A stretch of 64,000 bases of DNA from an uncultured Clostridia bacterium (GTDB lineage: Bacteria > Bacillota > Clostridia > Oscillospirales > Ruminococcaceae): the NCBI GenBank assembly GCA_947628655.1, contig CANRAS010000003.1, forward strand, positions 1 to 64,000. Direction: 5' to 3'. The notes beneath the pieces were generated by a model that saw only the letters and a list, made by a program, of their open reading frames with translations, was not told the origin of the DNA and did not search any database. Made by a program: the position numbers and the translations under genes. Shown here piece after piece: positions 33,893-42,126 of the stretch. Numbering within the stretch: the stretch's first letter is position 1; every line of letters begins with the position of its first letter.

Positions 33893-34234
33893 CGCTTTCA
33901 CCATACAGATTTTAGAGAATATAATATCCGCGATAAAAGCGGCGGCGTGTATCATCACACCGCCGTTTTGTGCGCACAGCGCGACGAATGTTATTTTCAG
34001 CACGAGAGCAATCCCGTCGCAAACGCAGAATATAACCCCGCGCTTTTCGGGATTTTGCGCGGAAAATTCCCGCGCCGTCATTGTGAAGTAAAGCGTAAAC
34101 ATTATGAACACAAAAAGACTTCCGATAAACTCTGCAACAATTGACCGCGCGATAAAGCACGACAACAACGCAATCATTCCGCAAAGAATGATATAAAGCG
34201 CGGTTTCCCCGCATTTTTTTGTAAAAGCAATCAT
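33884..34234 (-). CDS. Hypothetical membrane protein
   Basis: About 116 residues when started at ATG 34234 (GGGGA upstream on the minus strand); a longer frame to 34399 would run into a promoter region and is less likely. Four hydrophobic segments can be seen: ETALYIILCGMIALLSCFI, EFIGSLFVFIMFTLYF, GVIFCVCDGIALVLKITFVAL and VMIHAAAFIADIIFSKI. I recognise no family. It converges on cadA and may share regulation only by chance. Confidence 0.6.
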   Translation of the reverse strand: MIAFTKKCGETALYIILCGMIALLSCFIARSIVAEFIGSLFVFIMFTLYFTMTAREFSAQNPEKRGVIFCVCDGIALVLKITFVALCAQNGGVMIHAAAFIADIIFSKICMVKALK

Positions 34235-34339
34235 CACAAATCCCCATTTCAAATTTTTTCCCAATAGCCTTAATCTGATTTTACCATTTTCTTCCAGCAA
34301 ATTCAAGAGTGAAAACCTGTCAGATTTTGACTTAATATG

Positions 34340-34368
34340 TTGACAAACGTTGAATGTAGTGATATAAT
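34340..34368 (+). promoter_or_regulatory. Promoter of the ExbB/ExbD-like operon
   Basis: TTGACA (34340-34345), 17-bp spacer, TATAAT (34363-34368). It leaves a 165-nt leader. Confidence 0.9.
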
Positions 34369-34369
34369 A

Positions 34370-34530
34370 GAAGTTAGAGGTTAATAGACGGAGTATCAAC
34401 GCATTAACTCAAAGACAATCTAAAACGCGCCCGCAGGGCGCACCGTAGGGTAATCCGCAAAGCGGATTACTCGCTAACTACTAACAACTATTCTCTATAC
34501 GCTAACCAACCTCAGCCATTTATAAAGGAG
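34370..34530. repeat. Palindromic module (copy C) in the operon leader
   Basis: Contains AAAGACAATCT (the right arm of the 5.5-kb outer stem), the palindrome GCGCCC-GCA-GGGCGC, GTAATCCGC-AAA-GCGGATTAC and TAACTACTAACAACTATTCTC, the reverse of the TAGTTAG runs seen elsewhere. It falls within the transcribed leader of the next operon. Confidence 0.7.
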
Positions 34531-34542
34531 CATAAAAACTAA

Positions 34543-35001
34543 ATGGATATAATTACCATACTTATAATATTGCTAGGTTTAGCCAACGGTTTCGTCTACT
34601 ACATAACTTGGCGTTTAATAGCTAATCTGCAGAAACTAGTTCACCCGAAAGCGGACAGGCGCAACGGAATAAAGGCGGATCTTTCGATAAGTTCGGAGGA
34701 GGCGGCGGCGCTCAGCAAAAGTTCCGATAAGGCGTCGTTTTTCTATACGCTGTTTATCAACATAACCGCCGTGTTCCCGCTTATGGGAATTTTGGGAACG
34801 GTAATGTCGCTTATGAAACTAACGGGCGCGGACGACATTTCCGCAAACTTCGGGACAGCCTTGCGGACAACGCTCTGGGGACTGATTTTCGCAATAGTTT
34901 TCAAACTCTTGGATTCGGTAATTTCCCCGCGCCTTGACAGAGCGCTCGATGAATCGGATTATCTGATACACGAGCATGATAAAGAAAAGAGGAACGGATA
35001 A
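34543..35001 (+). CDS. MotA/TolQ/ExbB-type proton channel protein
   Basis: A 152-residue membrane protein with an N-terminal helix (IITILIILLGLANGFVYY) and a conserved pair of helices: TLFINITAVFPLMGILGTVMSLMKL, then SANFGTALRTTLWGLIFAIVFKLLDS. These are the core of the MotA/TolQ/ExbB family, whose pentamer surrounds an ExbD/TolR/MotB dimer to use proton flow. The cytoplasmic domains are shorter than in ExbB. AAAGGAG precedes ATG. The stop overlaps the next start (TAATG), so the partner is made in step. Confidence 0.82.
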   Translation: MDIITILIILLGLANGFVYYITWRLIANLQKLVHPKADRRNGIKADLSISSEEAAALSKSSDKASFFYTLFINITAVFPLMGILGTVMSLMKLTGADDISANFGTALRTTLWGLIFAIVFKLLDSVISPRLDRALDESDYLIHEHDKEKRNG

Positions 35002-35648
35002 TGAAACGCAGGCGCGGTCGCGACATTATCATTGAACTTACCTCGCTTTTGGACGTTATTATGATAATCATTTTTATGGTGATGAAAGAAAACAGCAAGA
35101 TGATTGTCGATAAGCAAAACGCGGTGAATTCCATGGCGCAGGTAAATTCTGAGCAAACCGAACAGATAAAAGACTTGCAGGCGCAGGCTGACGATTTGAC
35201 GGCACAGCTTGACGACGCTCTGGAAAAACTCGGCGAGGGCAACGCGGAGGAGCTTTTGGAACAGCTCCACGCCGCGGAAAACAAACTCGCGGGCTATCAG
35301 GCGATAGACGATGTTGTAATAGTGCTGAATATAGGGCTTGAAAATAATTACAACAACACAGTCCGCACGCTGTCTTTCGGCAGAATTAACGAGCAAACGC
35401 AGGTTATTGAAAACAACAGCGACGAGGAATTTGAAGTTACGCTTAATAAACTAAAGGTTTTTGTGAGTGAATATATTGACAAAATCACCGCAGACAAGAC
35501 CAACCAGACGATTGTCTACATAGTTTTCACCTACAACGCCCAAAAGGTGTATCAGCGCGATTACAAGGCGGTCGGCGAGGTTCTCGAACAAGCGGAAACA
35601 AAAGCGAATAACGGGAATTTCCGTTACAGGATAAATCCCGTAACATAA
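35001..35648 (+). CDS. ExbD/TolR-like partner with a coiled coil
   Basis: A 215-residue protein with a short basic N-terminus and one membrane helix, ELTSLLDVIMIIIFMVM. The Asp in SLLDVIMI is the conserved proton-carrying position of ExbD/TolR/MotB. A coiled coil follows (QTEQIKDLQAQADDLTAQLDDALEKL), then an extracellular domain of about 110 residues that I do not recognise. There is no OmpA-like peptidoglycan-binding domain, in contrast to MotB and ZorB. It overlaps the channel gene by one base. Confidence 0.78.
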   Translation: MKRRRGRDIIIELTSLLDVIMIIIFMVMKENSKMIVDKQNAVNSMAQVNSEQTEQIKDLQAQADDLTAQLDDALEKLGEGNAEELLEQLHAAENKLAGYQAIDDVVIVLNIGLENNYNNTVRTLSFGRINEQTQVIENNSDEEFEVTLNKLKVFVSEYIDKITADKTNQTIVYIVFTYNAQKVYQRDYKAVGEVLEQAETKANNGNFRYRINPVT

Positions 35649-35670
35649 AATTTATGAAAGGAAGTTTAAT

Positions 35671-36177
35671 ATGAAACATAACGAGCAGAATATGCCGCCT
35701 GTCGACCCCCGCGAACCCGAAATGCACGACAGGCACGGCAAGCACAGGAAACACGAAAAGCGCCGCAGGAGAGGACCGTCGTTCGGGTTTATTTTCCTGT
35801 TGATTATTATACTTGCGGTCGCGGCGTTTATCGTCCTTTGGAAGAACGGCTTAATTCACATCGGCAGAGAGGCGGGGCAAGGCGCAGGAAACGGCGGTAC
35901 TTCGTCCGCAGCCGAGGAAGTCACATCGTCAACGGTCGAAAGCACGGTCGTTGAAATCAAGGTCGATGAAGATAAAATCTACCTTGACGGCACACAAGTT
36001 GCAAGCGCCGATGAACTGAAAGAAAAGATAACCGCAATAGGCGACAAGAAAACCTACAATTTCGTCCACGAAAGCGCATTGAAAGCAACCTATGACGAAG
36101 TAAAGACAGTGCTTTCAGAGTTGGAACGCGCACTGAACATCAAGGTTGACTACAACGACGAAACGAGCGCACCGTAA
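35671..36177 (+). CDS. Second ExbD-like single-helix protein
   Basis: A 168-residue protein: a very basic N-terminus (HRKHEKRRRRGP), one helix (FGFIFLLIIILAVAAFIVLW), a Ser/Thr/Gly linker, and a C-terminal domain with VDEDKIYLDGTQVASADELKEKI and ALKATYDEVKTVLSELERALNIK. The last part resembles the periplasmic domain of ExbD/TolR ('v..dG.iyldG..v...eL...i'). It thus looks like the C-terminal half of an ExbD on a separate anchor. GAAAGGAAG precedes ATG. It completes a three-gene operon without any TonB or outer-membrane partner. Confidence 0.65.
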   Translation: MKHNEQNMPPVDPREPEMHDRHGKHRKHEKRRRRGPSFGFIFLLIIILAVAAFIVLWKNGLIHIGREAGQGAGNGGTSSAAEEVTSSTVESTVVEIKVDEDKIYLDGTQVASADELKEKITAIGDKKTYNFVHESALKATYDEVKTVLSELERALNIKVDYNDETSAP

Positions 36178-36190
36178 GAAGTAAGATGTT

Positions 36191-36251
36191 AAAGTTGCGC
36201 CACCTGCTTAACAAATGCCTCTATCCACACGCGCTTATGTGGCGCAACTTT
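36191..36251 (+). other. Long-armed hairpin after the ExbD-like operon
   Basis: AAAGTTGCGCCAC (36191-36203) and GTGGCGCAACTTT (36239-36251) are perfect 13-base inverted repeats 35 bases apart, flanked by GTAAGATG-type purine-rich runs. Confidence 0.75.
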
Positions 36252-36306
36252 CGATGTAAGATGTAAGACCTTTAAGTCAAGAGGTTGACACACTAGGCAA
36301 AGCAAT

Positions 36307-36335
36307 GCCCCCGCTAACGCGGGGGCGGTTTTGTT
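36307..36335 (+). terminator. GC-rich terminator
   Basis: GCCCCCGC-TAAC-GCGGGGGC (36307-36326) followed by GGTTTTGTT. Confidence 0.8.
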
Positions 36336-36349
36336 AAGGCGCTTACGGC

Positions 36350-36596
36350 TCTTTGTATGGCATACCTTATGGCAGACTTATGGCAGACTTTATGGCAGAC
36401 TTTTTGGCTTAACAATGCGCCTTTGGCAGACTTGGCATACTTTTTTTATTTCTAAGAACATTTTTATAAATCACATGCACAAAACTGCACACGCAAAAAA
36501 CGTATAGAATTTGCGATTTCTGGCATAAGTCTGCCAAGCCCGCATTACAATGCGGTTTGTGCCTGCCATAAAGTATGCCATAAAGTCTGCCCGACT
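36350..36596. repeat. Cluster of TGGCAGACTT/TGGCATAC repeats with an inverted counterpart
   Basis: The left part (about 36356-36441) repeats ATGGCAGACTT four or more times between two TGGCATAC units. The right part (about 36521-36592) carries the reverse complement, with AAGTCTGCCA, TGCCATAAAGTATGCCATAAAGTCTGCC. The arms can pair across an 80-base AT-rich middle. No gene is present. Confidence 0.8.
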
Positions 36597-36800
36597 AGTA
36601 GCTAGTTTTATAGATGCTGGTAGCTGGAATGTGCCGTCTAAACCAAACACCCCCGCGACCTGCGGGGGCGTTGTAATTCCCTAGACAATCAACGCATTGA
36701 CCTAAAGACAATCTGATCGTCCGCGAGAGCGGACACATTTGCTGTGCCAGCGTTTTCCGCAAAGCGGATAATGCGTGCACTCTTAACTATAAACTGTTTC
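36597..36800. repeat. Palindromic module (copy D) after the kinase-like gene
   Basis: Contains CCCCCGC-GACCT-GCGGGGG (36650-36668), AAAGACAATCT, GTCCGC-GAGA-GCGGAC and TCCGC-AAA-GCGGA, the same parts as in the 5.4-kb module. It lies downstream of the minus-strand gene. Confidence 0.75.
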
Positions 36801-37403
36801 CTAGGTTCTGCCGTAAAAGTCGTCCGCAAATCTTTTAAGCGCGTCAACCGTTCTGTCAATGCCCAGCGCCGAACTGTCAACGCAAATCTGATAATTCTGC
36901 GGCTGACCCCAACGCTTGTCGGTGTAGTAGTTGTAGTAGGACGTGCGTTGCTTGTCTATGCGCTTTACATAGTTTTCCGCGTGCTTTTCGGCTATGCCGT
37001 AGACTTCAATCGCGCGTTTTACCCGCACTTCAAACGGCGCGCTGATGAAAATATTCAGCACCTTTGAAAAATCGCGCAGAGCATAATCCGCACACCTGCC
37101 GATAATAACGCAAGGACCTTCGGACGCGATTTTCCTTATAGCCTCCAGCTGCGCGAAAAACAGCGCGTCATCAAAAGGCACCCCGCCCTGACCGTATGTC
37201 GTAGACAGCAAGTACAAAAAGCTGTTCGAGCGCCGTTCGTCGTTTTCTTCAAAGTGCGACTTGTGAATTCCGCTGCTCCCCGCGGCGATTTCCAACAGCT
37301 TGTTGTCGTAAAACTCCACTCCGAGAGCATTAGCGAGCTTTTCCCCGACCTCGCGCCCGCCGCTGCCGTATTGCCTTGTAATCGTGATTATTCTGTTAGC
37401 CAT
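36801..37403 (-). CDS. Cytidylate kinase-like family protein
   Basis: A 200-residue P-loop kinase of the 'cytidylate kinase-like' (AAA_26) family. ATG 37403 is used since AAGGGGTG lies 9 bases upstream on the minus strand. The N-terminus is IITITRQYGSGGREVGEKLANALGVEFYDNKLLEIAA, a Walker A variant (RQYGSGGREVG) typical of this group. It also has PCVIIGRCADYAL and VLNIFISAPFEVRVKRAIE. True CMP kinases are near relatives, but this family is widespread in gut clostridia and its substrate is not settled. It is monocistronic. Confidence 0.85.
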   Translation of the reverse strand: MANRIITITRQYGSGGREVGEKLANALGVEFYDNKLLEIAAGSSGIHKSHFEENDERRSNSFLYLLSTTYGQGGVPFDDALFFAQLEAIRKIASEGPCVIIGRCADYALRDFSKVLNIFISAPFEVRVKRAIEVYGIAEKHAENYVKRIDKQRTSYYNYYTDKRWGQPQNYQICVDSSALGIDRTVDALKRFADDFYGRT

Positions 37404-37658
37404 AGTAAACAACACCCCTTTTCCTGCTGGTTGTTAGAGAATAGTAGTTAGAGATTAGTTCTTTGTCCCAAACGCACTATTCCCTGTTAAACGATAACAG
37501 TTGTCATTGCGTTCTTCTTGCTACTATTATTATAGCATATATTAAATGCAAAATGTTGATAATTTATATATTATTTCGTTGATTTCGGTGAATTTTGTTT
37601 ATAATGCACAAATATAATTGCCTTGATTATATAAGAAAATAAAATTTGCAAAAAGTGC
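37404..37658. other. AT-rich gap between kinase-like gene and infC promoter
   Basis: Holds TAGAGAATAGTAGTTAG (a short piece of the dispersed module) just upstream of the minus-strand kinase gene and otherwise AT-rich sequence with no gene. Confidence 0.5.
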
Positions 37659-37687
37659 TTGACAAATCGAAAATGATGTGATATAAT
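37659..37687 (+). promoter_or_regulatory. Promoter of infC-rpmI-rplT
   Basis: TTGACA (37659-37664), 17-bp spacer, TATAAT (37682-37687). Confidence 0.92.
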
Positions 37688-37694
37688 ATATCGG

Positions 37695-37866
37695 TAAAGC
37701 AGAGCCACCACACTCTCACCCGCCGACGGGCGTTTGCGATGATAGGGTTTCCTACGGTGCAGGCGTTGTATTTTCAGTCAGGCGCGGTAGTTTATTCGAT
37801 AAGTACCCCGATACGGGATAATTACGTTTAAGCGTGAGTTGTGCAGCTCACGCTTAAATTATTTCC
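37695..37866 (+). promoter_or_regulatory. infC operon leader, L20-leader-like attenuator
   Basis: About 200 nt lie between promoter and infC. Several short pairings are followed by a strong 12-bp stem TTTAAGCGTGAG/CTCACGCTTAAA (37827-37858) with a weak T-rich end. In Firmicutes this operon is controlled by ribosomal protein L20 binding a leader that ends in a terminator; position and shape fit, but I cannot check the binding-site fold. Confidence 0.65.
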
Positions 37867-37895
37867 AAAGGTTAATACGAAAGGCGGTGCTCACA

Positions 37896-38411
37896 ATCGC
37901 AGCGAAAGAACAGCTCATAAACGAGGATATTCGGGAAAAGGAAGTAAGGCTGATAAGCGCCGAGGGCGAACAGCTCGGCATTATGTCGTCGAAGGAAGCC
38001 CTTGAAAAAGCGTATGACGCGGATTTAGACCTTGTGATGATTTCACCAAATGCAAATCCTCCGGTATGCCGTATAATGGATTACGGTAAATACAAGTTTG
38101 AGCAGACAAAACGGGAAAAAGAGGCCAAGAAGAACCAGAAAACAGCCGATGTCAAGGAAGTCAAGATGTCGCTTAACATTGATACGAACGATTTCAATAT
38201 CAAAGTCAAGAACGCGATAAAATTCCTGCAAAACGGCGATAAGGTAAAGGTCACTATTCGATTTAGACGTATGCGGGAACTTACGCACGTCAATCTTGGC
38301 GAAGACCTGATGAAACGCTTTTGCGACGCGGTCGCGGAGTACGGCGGTTCCGACAAGCCCTCAAAGCTGGAGGGACGAAACTACGCCGTTGTATTAAGCC
38401 CTAAGAAATGA
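37896..38411 (+). CDS. infC: Translation initiation factor IF-3, probable AUC start
   Basis: A 171-residue IF-3: the N-domain begins EQLINEDIREKEVRLI, with SPNANPPVCRIMDYGKYKFEQ, a linker, and the C-domain KVKVTIRFRRMRELTHVNLG. No ATG lies near the expected start. AAAGGCGGTG is placed at the spacing used before ATG elsewhere in this window (for example at 29375), and the codon there is ATC at 37896. IF-3 genes often use AUU or AUC so that IF-3 represses its own synthesis. A GTG at 37887 is in frame but sits inside the ribosome site. rpmI and rplT follow. Confidence 0.92.
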   Translation: MAAKEQLINEDIREKEVRLISAEGEQLGIMSSKEALEKAYDADLDLVMISPNANPPVCRIMDYGKYKFEQTKREKEAKKNQKTADVKEVKMSLNIDTNDFNIKVKNAIKFLQNGDKVKVTIRFRRMRELTHVNLGEDLMKRFCDAVAEYGGSDKPSKLEGRNYAVVLSPKK

Positions 38412-38476
38412 TAAGCGATGAACGTGAGGATTTGGAACGTTTTTGCTTTTAATGAAAATTTAAGGAGGAAAAACAA

Positions 38477-38674
38477 ATGCCTAAAATCAAAACACACAGC
38501 GGCGCGAAAAAGCGCTTTAAGCTGACGGGAACAGGTAAAGTGAAGATGCAGCACTGCGGTAAGCGCCATATACTTACCAAAAAGTCCACCAAACGCAAAA
38601 GAGGTCTGCGCCAGGGCGCATATGCCGATGTTACAAACGTAGAGCAGGTAAAGAGCCTTATTCCGTACAAATAA
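38477..38674 (+). CDS. rpmI: Ribosomal protein L35
   Basis: A 65-residue, very basic protein: [20 protein letters not shown], then [17 protein letters not shown], the complete L35 pattern and length. AAGGAGG precedes ATG. It lies between infC and rplT, the standard order, and should share their L20-controlled transcript. Confidence 0.97.
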   Translation: MPKIKTHSGAKKRFKLTGTGKVKMQHCGKRHILTKKSTKRKRGLRQGAYADVTNVEQVKSLIPYK

Positions 38675-38742
38675 GCGAAAACGCGGATTTCGCATTGTAA
38701 CGTGATTTTAACGCAACCCGATGATATAAGGAGGATAAAGAA

Positions 38743-39096
38743 ATGGCAAGAGTAAGAGGTGCGCTTGCTACGCGCAAGAGAAGAAATAAAACTCTAAAGC
38801 TCGCAAAGGGCTATTGGGGAGGAAAAAGCAGACTGTTCAAGACCGCAAAAGAGGCGGTAATGAAGAGCGGTCAGTATGCGTATATCGGCAGAAGACTGAA
38901 GAAAAGAGATTTCAGACGCTTGTGGATAACAAGAATTTCCGCGGCTTGCAAAGCGAACGGAATGAATTATTCCACGTTTATGAACGGGCTTAAAAAGGCG
39001 AATATTACGCTTAACAGAAAAATGCTCTCTGAAATCGCAATAAACGACGCCGCAGGTTTTACCGCGCTTACTGAGAAAGCAAAGGCTGCGCTTTGA
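38743..39096 (+). CDS. rplT: Ribosomal protein L20
   Basis: A 117-residue basic protein: [63 protein letters not shown], the full L20 pattern. It assembles early on 23S rRNA and in Firmicutes represses this operon through the leader. AAGGAGG precedes ATG. A terminator follows. Confidence 0.97.
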   Translation: MARVRGALATRKRRNKTLKLAKGYWGGKSRLFKTAKEAVMKSGQYAYIGRRLKKRDFRRLWITRISAACKANGMNYSTFMNGLKKANITLNRKMLSEIAINDAAGFTALTEKAKAAL

Positions 39097-39104
39097 TTGG
39101 ATTT

Positions 39105-39145
39105 TCTCACGCCTTGATACACGGGGCGTGAGATTTTCAATATTT
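39105..39145 (+). terminator. Terminator of the infC operon
   Basis: TCTCACGCC (39105-39113) with GGCGTGAGA (39125-39133) then TTTTCAATATTTT. Confidence 0.88.
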
Positions 39146-39235
39146 TAGGCTTGTTTACAAAGCCGCGTAAACGCGCGGGATTTTGGCGTTCGTGGCTTTG
39201 TAAGCAAACCGATTTTAGGGGCGGGAGGTGTTTTT

Positions 39236-40021
39236 TTGGAGATAATATCCTCGCGCAGGAATTACAACGTCCGCGTTGTGCGGGAGCTTTTGAAAAGCGC
39301 GGAATACCGCCGCCAAACGGATATGTTTGCCGTAGAGGGCGATCACCTTTGCGGGGAACTTTCGCGGTGTACCGATATAGAGTATTTCCTCTATACGGAA
39401 AAAGCCGGGAAAAAATACCCCGAAACCGTAAAGCGCGCTGTAGAGAAAGCGCATTATTCGGCGGTAATAACGGAGGAACTTTCCGAATATATTTCCGATA
39501 CGAAAACCCCGCAGGGGCTTTTTGCGGCGGCGGAGCGTTTCGGCGTGGAGATTTCGGAAAACGCTGACAGAATAGTCGTGCTTGATAACGTCCAGGACCC
39601 GAAAAACGTCGGTACGATAATCCGCACCGCCGAGGCGCTGGGATTTGACGGCGTGATATTCATAAACGGCTGCGCCGATAAGTTCTCGCCGAAAACGCTG
39701 AGAGCGTCTATGGGCAGCGTGTTCAGAATGCCGTCTTTTTTTCCAAAGGACGTAAACGCGCTTAAAGAGCGGTTGGCGGGCTTTGAAATTTACGCCGCTA
39801 TGCTCGACAAAAGTGCAAAGCGTTTGGGAGAAGTGAAATTCACGGGAAAAACCGCTGTCGTTATCGGCAACGAGGGCGCGGGCGTATCGCGGGAAACGGC
39901 CGAAATATGCGGTGAAAAGCTGTATATTCCGATAAGGAAAGCGGAAAGTCTGAACGCGGCGGCAGCCGCCGCGATAATATTGTGGGAAATTTCCGACAAG
40001 AACCAAAGAGGAGAAGATTAG
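39236..40021 (+). CDS. TrmH/SpoU-family RNA 2'-O-methyltransferase
   Basis: A 261-residue SPOUT methyltransferase started at TTG 39236 (GGGAGGTG upstream). The N-terminal substrate-binding domain (SSRRNYNVRVVRELLKSAEYRRQTDMFAVEG) precedes motif 1 VLDNVQDPKNVGTIIRTAEALG, motif 2 VIGNEGAGVSRE and motif 3 YIPIRKAESLNAAAAAAI. These knot motifs bind S-adenosylmethionine; relatives methylate 23S rRNA ribose. The position behind rplT, or near pheST in other clostridia, is usual for the YsgA-like branch. The exact nucleotide is unknown. It lies 2 bp ahead of topA. Confidence 0.9.
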   Translation: MEIISSRRNYNVRVVRELLKSAEYRRQTDMFAVEGDHLCGELSRCTDIEYFLYTEKAGKKYPETVKRAVEKAHYSAVITEELSEYISDTKTPQGLFAAAERFGVEISENADRIVVLDNVQDPKNVGTIIRTAEALGFDGVIFINGCADKFSPKTLRASMGSVFRMPSFFPKDVNALKERLAGFEIYAAMLDKSAKRLGEVKFTGKTAVVIGNEGAGVSRETAEICGEKLYIPIRKAESLNAAAAAAIILWEISDKNQRGED

Positions 40022-40023
40022 TT

Positions 40024-42105
40024 TTGTCTAAGTTAGTAATTCTAGAGTCGCCGTCAAAGGCGAAAACAGTTAAAAAATACTTGGGCGCGGGATATGAAGT
40101 GATAGCCTCAACGGGGCATATTATCGACCTGCCCAAGTCCAAATTCGGCGTTGACGTGGATAATAACTTCGAGCCGCAGTATGTCAATATGAAAGACAAG
40201 GCTGAAATAATCAAAGAACTGAAAAAGCGGGCGAAAGACGCCGATACCGTCTACCTCGCGACCGACCCCGACCGCGAGGGAGAGGCTATAGCATGGCACT
40301 TGTCGCACCTGCTGAATATCGACGAGAAAGCCAGAGTACGCGTAACGTTCAACGAGATAACGAAAACGGGCGTGCAGTACGGAATGAGCCACCCGCGCAC
40401 GATTGACCCAGATATAGTAAACGCCCAGCAGACGCGCCGTATTCTTGACAGGATAGTCGGCTACAAGCTGTCGCCGTTTTTGTGGAAAAAGGTGCGCAGA
40501 GGACTTTCGGCGGGCAGAGTTCAGTCAGTCGCGGTGCGCCTTATCGTAGACCGCGAGGAAGAAATAAACGCGTTCAAAACGACGGAGTATTGGAGCATAG
40601 ACGCAAAACTCTCCGCCGCGTCGTCGAAGAAAACATTCGCGGCAAAACTTGCCGAAGTGGACGGCGAGAAAGCGAAGATAGACAATAAAGAGCAGGCGGA
40701 CGCAATCTTAGCGAACCTCAAAGGCGCGAACTTTGTCGTCAGCAATCTGAAAAAGTCACAGCGGAAAAAACAGCCTGCGCCGCCGTTTACCACGTCAACA
40801 CTTCAGCAGGAGGCGTCGCGCCGTCTTTCGTTCCAGGCAAGAAGAACTATGAAAGCCGCGCAGGAACTTTACGAGGGCGTTGACGTCGAGGGCACGGGCG
40901 CGGTAGGTCTTATCACCTATATGAGAACCGACAGCCTGCGCATTTCCGAAGAGGCGAGAACCGCCGCCGCGGAGCATATCAAGAACGTTTACGGCGAGAA
41001 ATATCTCCCCGAAAAACCGCGGGTTTTCAAGTCCAAAAGCAACGCGCAGGACGCGCACGAGGCAATTCGCCCGACAAACGTCGAGTTTACTCCCGAAAAG
41101 GTGAAAGGTTCGCTCACGAGCGACCAGTTCAAGTTGTATAAGCTGATTTGGGAACGCTTTATGGCAAGCCAGATGGCAAACGCGGTAATGGACACCGTGT
41201 CTGCCGAGATAACCGCGAAAAACTGCCTGTTCAAGTCAAGCGGTTATTCCGTGAAGTTTGACGGCTTTACAAAATTATATGTTGAAAGCAGTGACGACGA
41301 GGAACAAAGCGGAGCGCTCCCGAAACTCGAAAACGGCGAAACGCTCAAATGCGCCGATTTGTCGGGCAATCAGCACTTCACACAACCGCCCGCGCGATAT
41401 AACGAGGCGTCGCTTATCAAAGCGCTTGAAGAAAACGGTATCGGCAGACCCTCCACTTACGCGCCGATTATCTCTACGATACTTGACAGACACTATGTCG
41501 AGCGCGAAACGGGCAATCAGCTTAAACCTACGTCCTTAGGCGAGGTCATCACGGGTCTTTTGAAAGATAAGTTCAACAATATCGTTGATGTGAAATTCAC
41601 GGCGAAAATGGAAAGCGACCTCGACGATATTGAAAAGGGCAGTAAGGATTGGGTGTCCACTCTTGATAAATTCTACAAAGGCTTTGCAAAATCGCTTGAA
41701 AAAGCGGAGCATGATATGGAGGGCAAACACCTGCGTGTTCCCGACGAACCCACCGATATAATATGCGAAAAGTGCGGGAAGAATATGGTCATTAAAATCG
41801 GACCATACGGAAAGTTCTTAGGCTGTTCGGGATTTCCCGAATGTACGTTCACAAAGAAGATAGTTACCGAAACGAAAGGTCGCTGTCCGAAATGCGGCGC
41901 GAAAATGCTCCTCAAAAAGTCCAAAAAAGGAAAGCCGTTCTACGGGTGCGAGAACTATAAAGAATGTAACTTTATGACATGGGACGTACCGCTTGAGGAA
42001 AAATGCCCCGAATGCGGTATGACATTGTTTAAGAAAACGGGAAAACAGGGCAAAATCTACTGTGCGAACGAGAACTGCGCTTACGAAAGACCGCTCGATA
42101 AATAA
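40024..42105 (+). CDS. topA: DNA topoisomerase I
   Basis: A 693-residue type IA topoisomerase. I use TTG 40024 (GAGGAG upstream), which gives MSKLVILESPSKAKTVKKYLG, the standard N-terminus; the frame upstream lies within the methyltransferase gene. The Toprim DxD-type motif TDPDREGEAIAWH is complete, the active Tyr lies in GLITYMRTDSLRIS, and three C-terminal Cys4 zinc ribbons (CEKCGKNMV, CPKCGAKML, CPECGMTLF) end it. It relaxes negative supercoils. First of a long run with trmFO, plsX, rnc, smc and ftsY. Confidence 0.97.
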   Translation: MSKLVILESPSKAKTVKKYLGAGYEVIASTGHIIDLPKSKFGVDVDNNFEPQYVNMKDKAEIIKELKKRAKDADTVYLATDPDREGEAIAWHLSHLLNIDEKARVRVTFNEITKTGVQYGMSHPRTIDPDIVNAQQTRRILDRIVGYKLSPFLWKKVRRGLSAGRVQSVAVRLIVDREEEINAFKTTEYWSIDAKLSAASSKKTFAAKLAEVDGEKAKIDNKEQADAILANLKGANFVVSNLKKSQRKKQPAPPFTTSTLQQEASRRLSFQARRTMKAAQELYEGVDVEGTGAVGLITYMRTDSLRISEEARTAAAEHIKNVYGEKYLPEKPRVFKSKSNAQDAHEAIRPTNVEFTPEKVKGSLTSDQFKLYKLIWERFMASQMANAVMDTVSAEITAKNCLFKSSGYSVKFDGFTKLYVESSDDEEQSGALPKLENGETLKCADLSGNQHFTQPPARYNEASLIKALEENGIGRPSTYAPIISTILDRHYVERETGNQLKPTSLGEVITGLLKDKFNNIVDVKFTAKMESDLDDIEKGSKDWVSTLDKFYKGFAKSLEKAEHDMEGKHLRVPDEPTDIICEKCGKNMVIKIGPYGKFLGCSGFPECTFTKKIVTETKGRCPKCGAKMLLKKSKKGKPFYGCENYKECNFMTWDVPLEEKCPECGMTLFKKTGKQGKIYCANENCAYERPLDK

Positions 42106-42126
42106 CGCTGTTTTGAGGAGAATTAA

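Noticed and set aside
39215-40006. 263-codon open frame on the minus strand
   Set aside because: It is the shadow of the RNA methyltransferase gene, which has complete SPOUT motifs on the plus strand.
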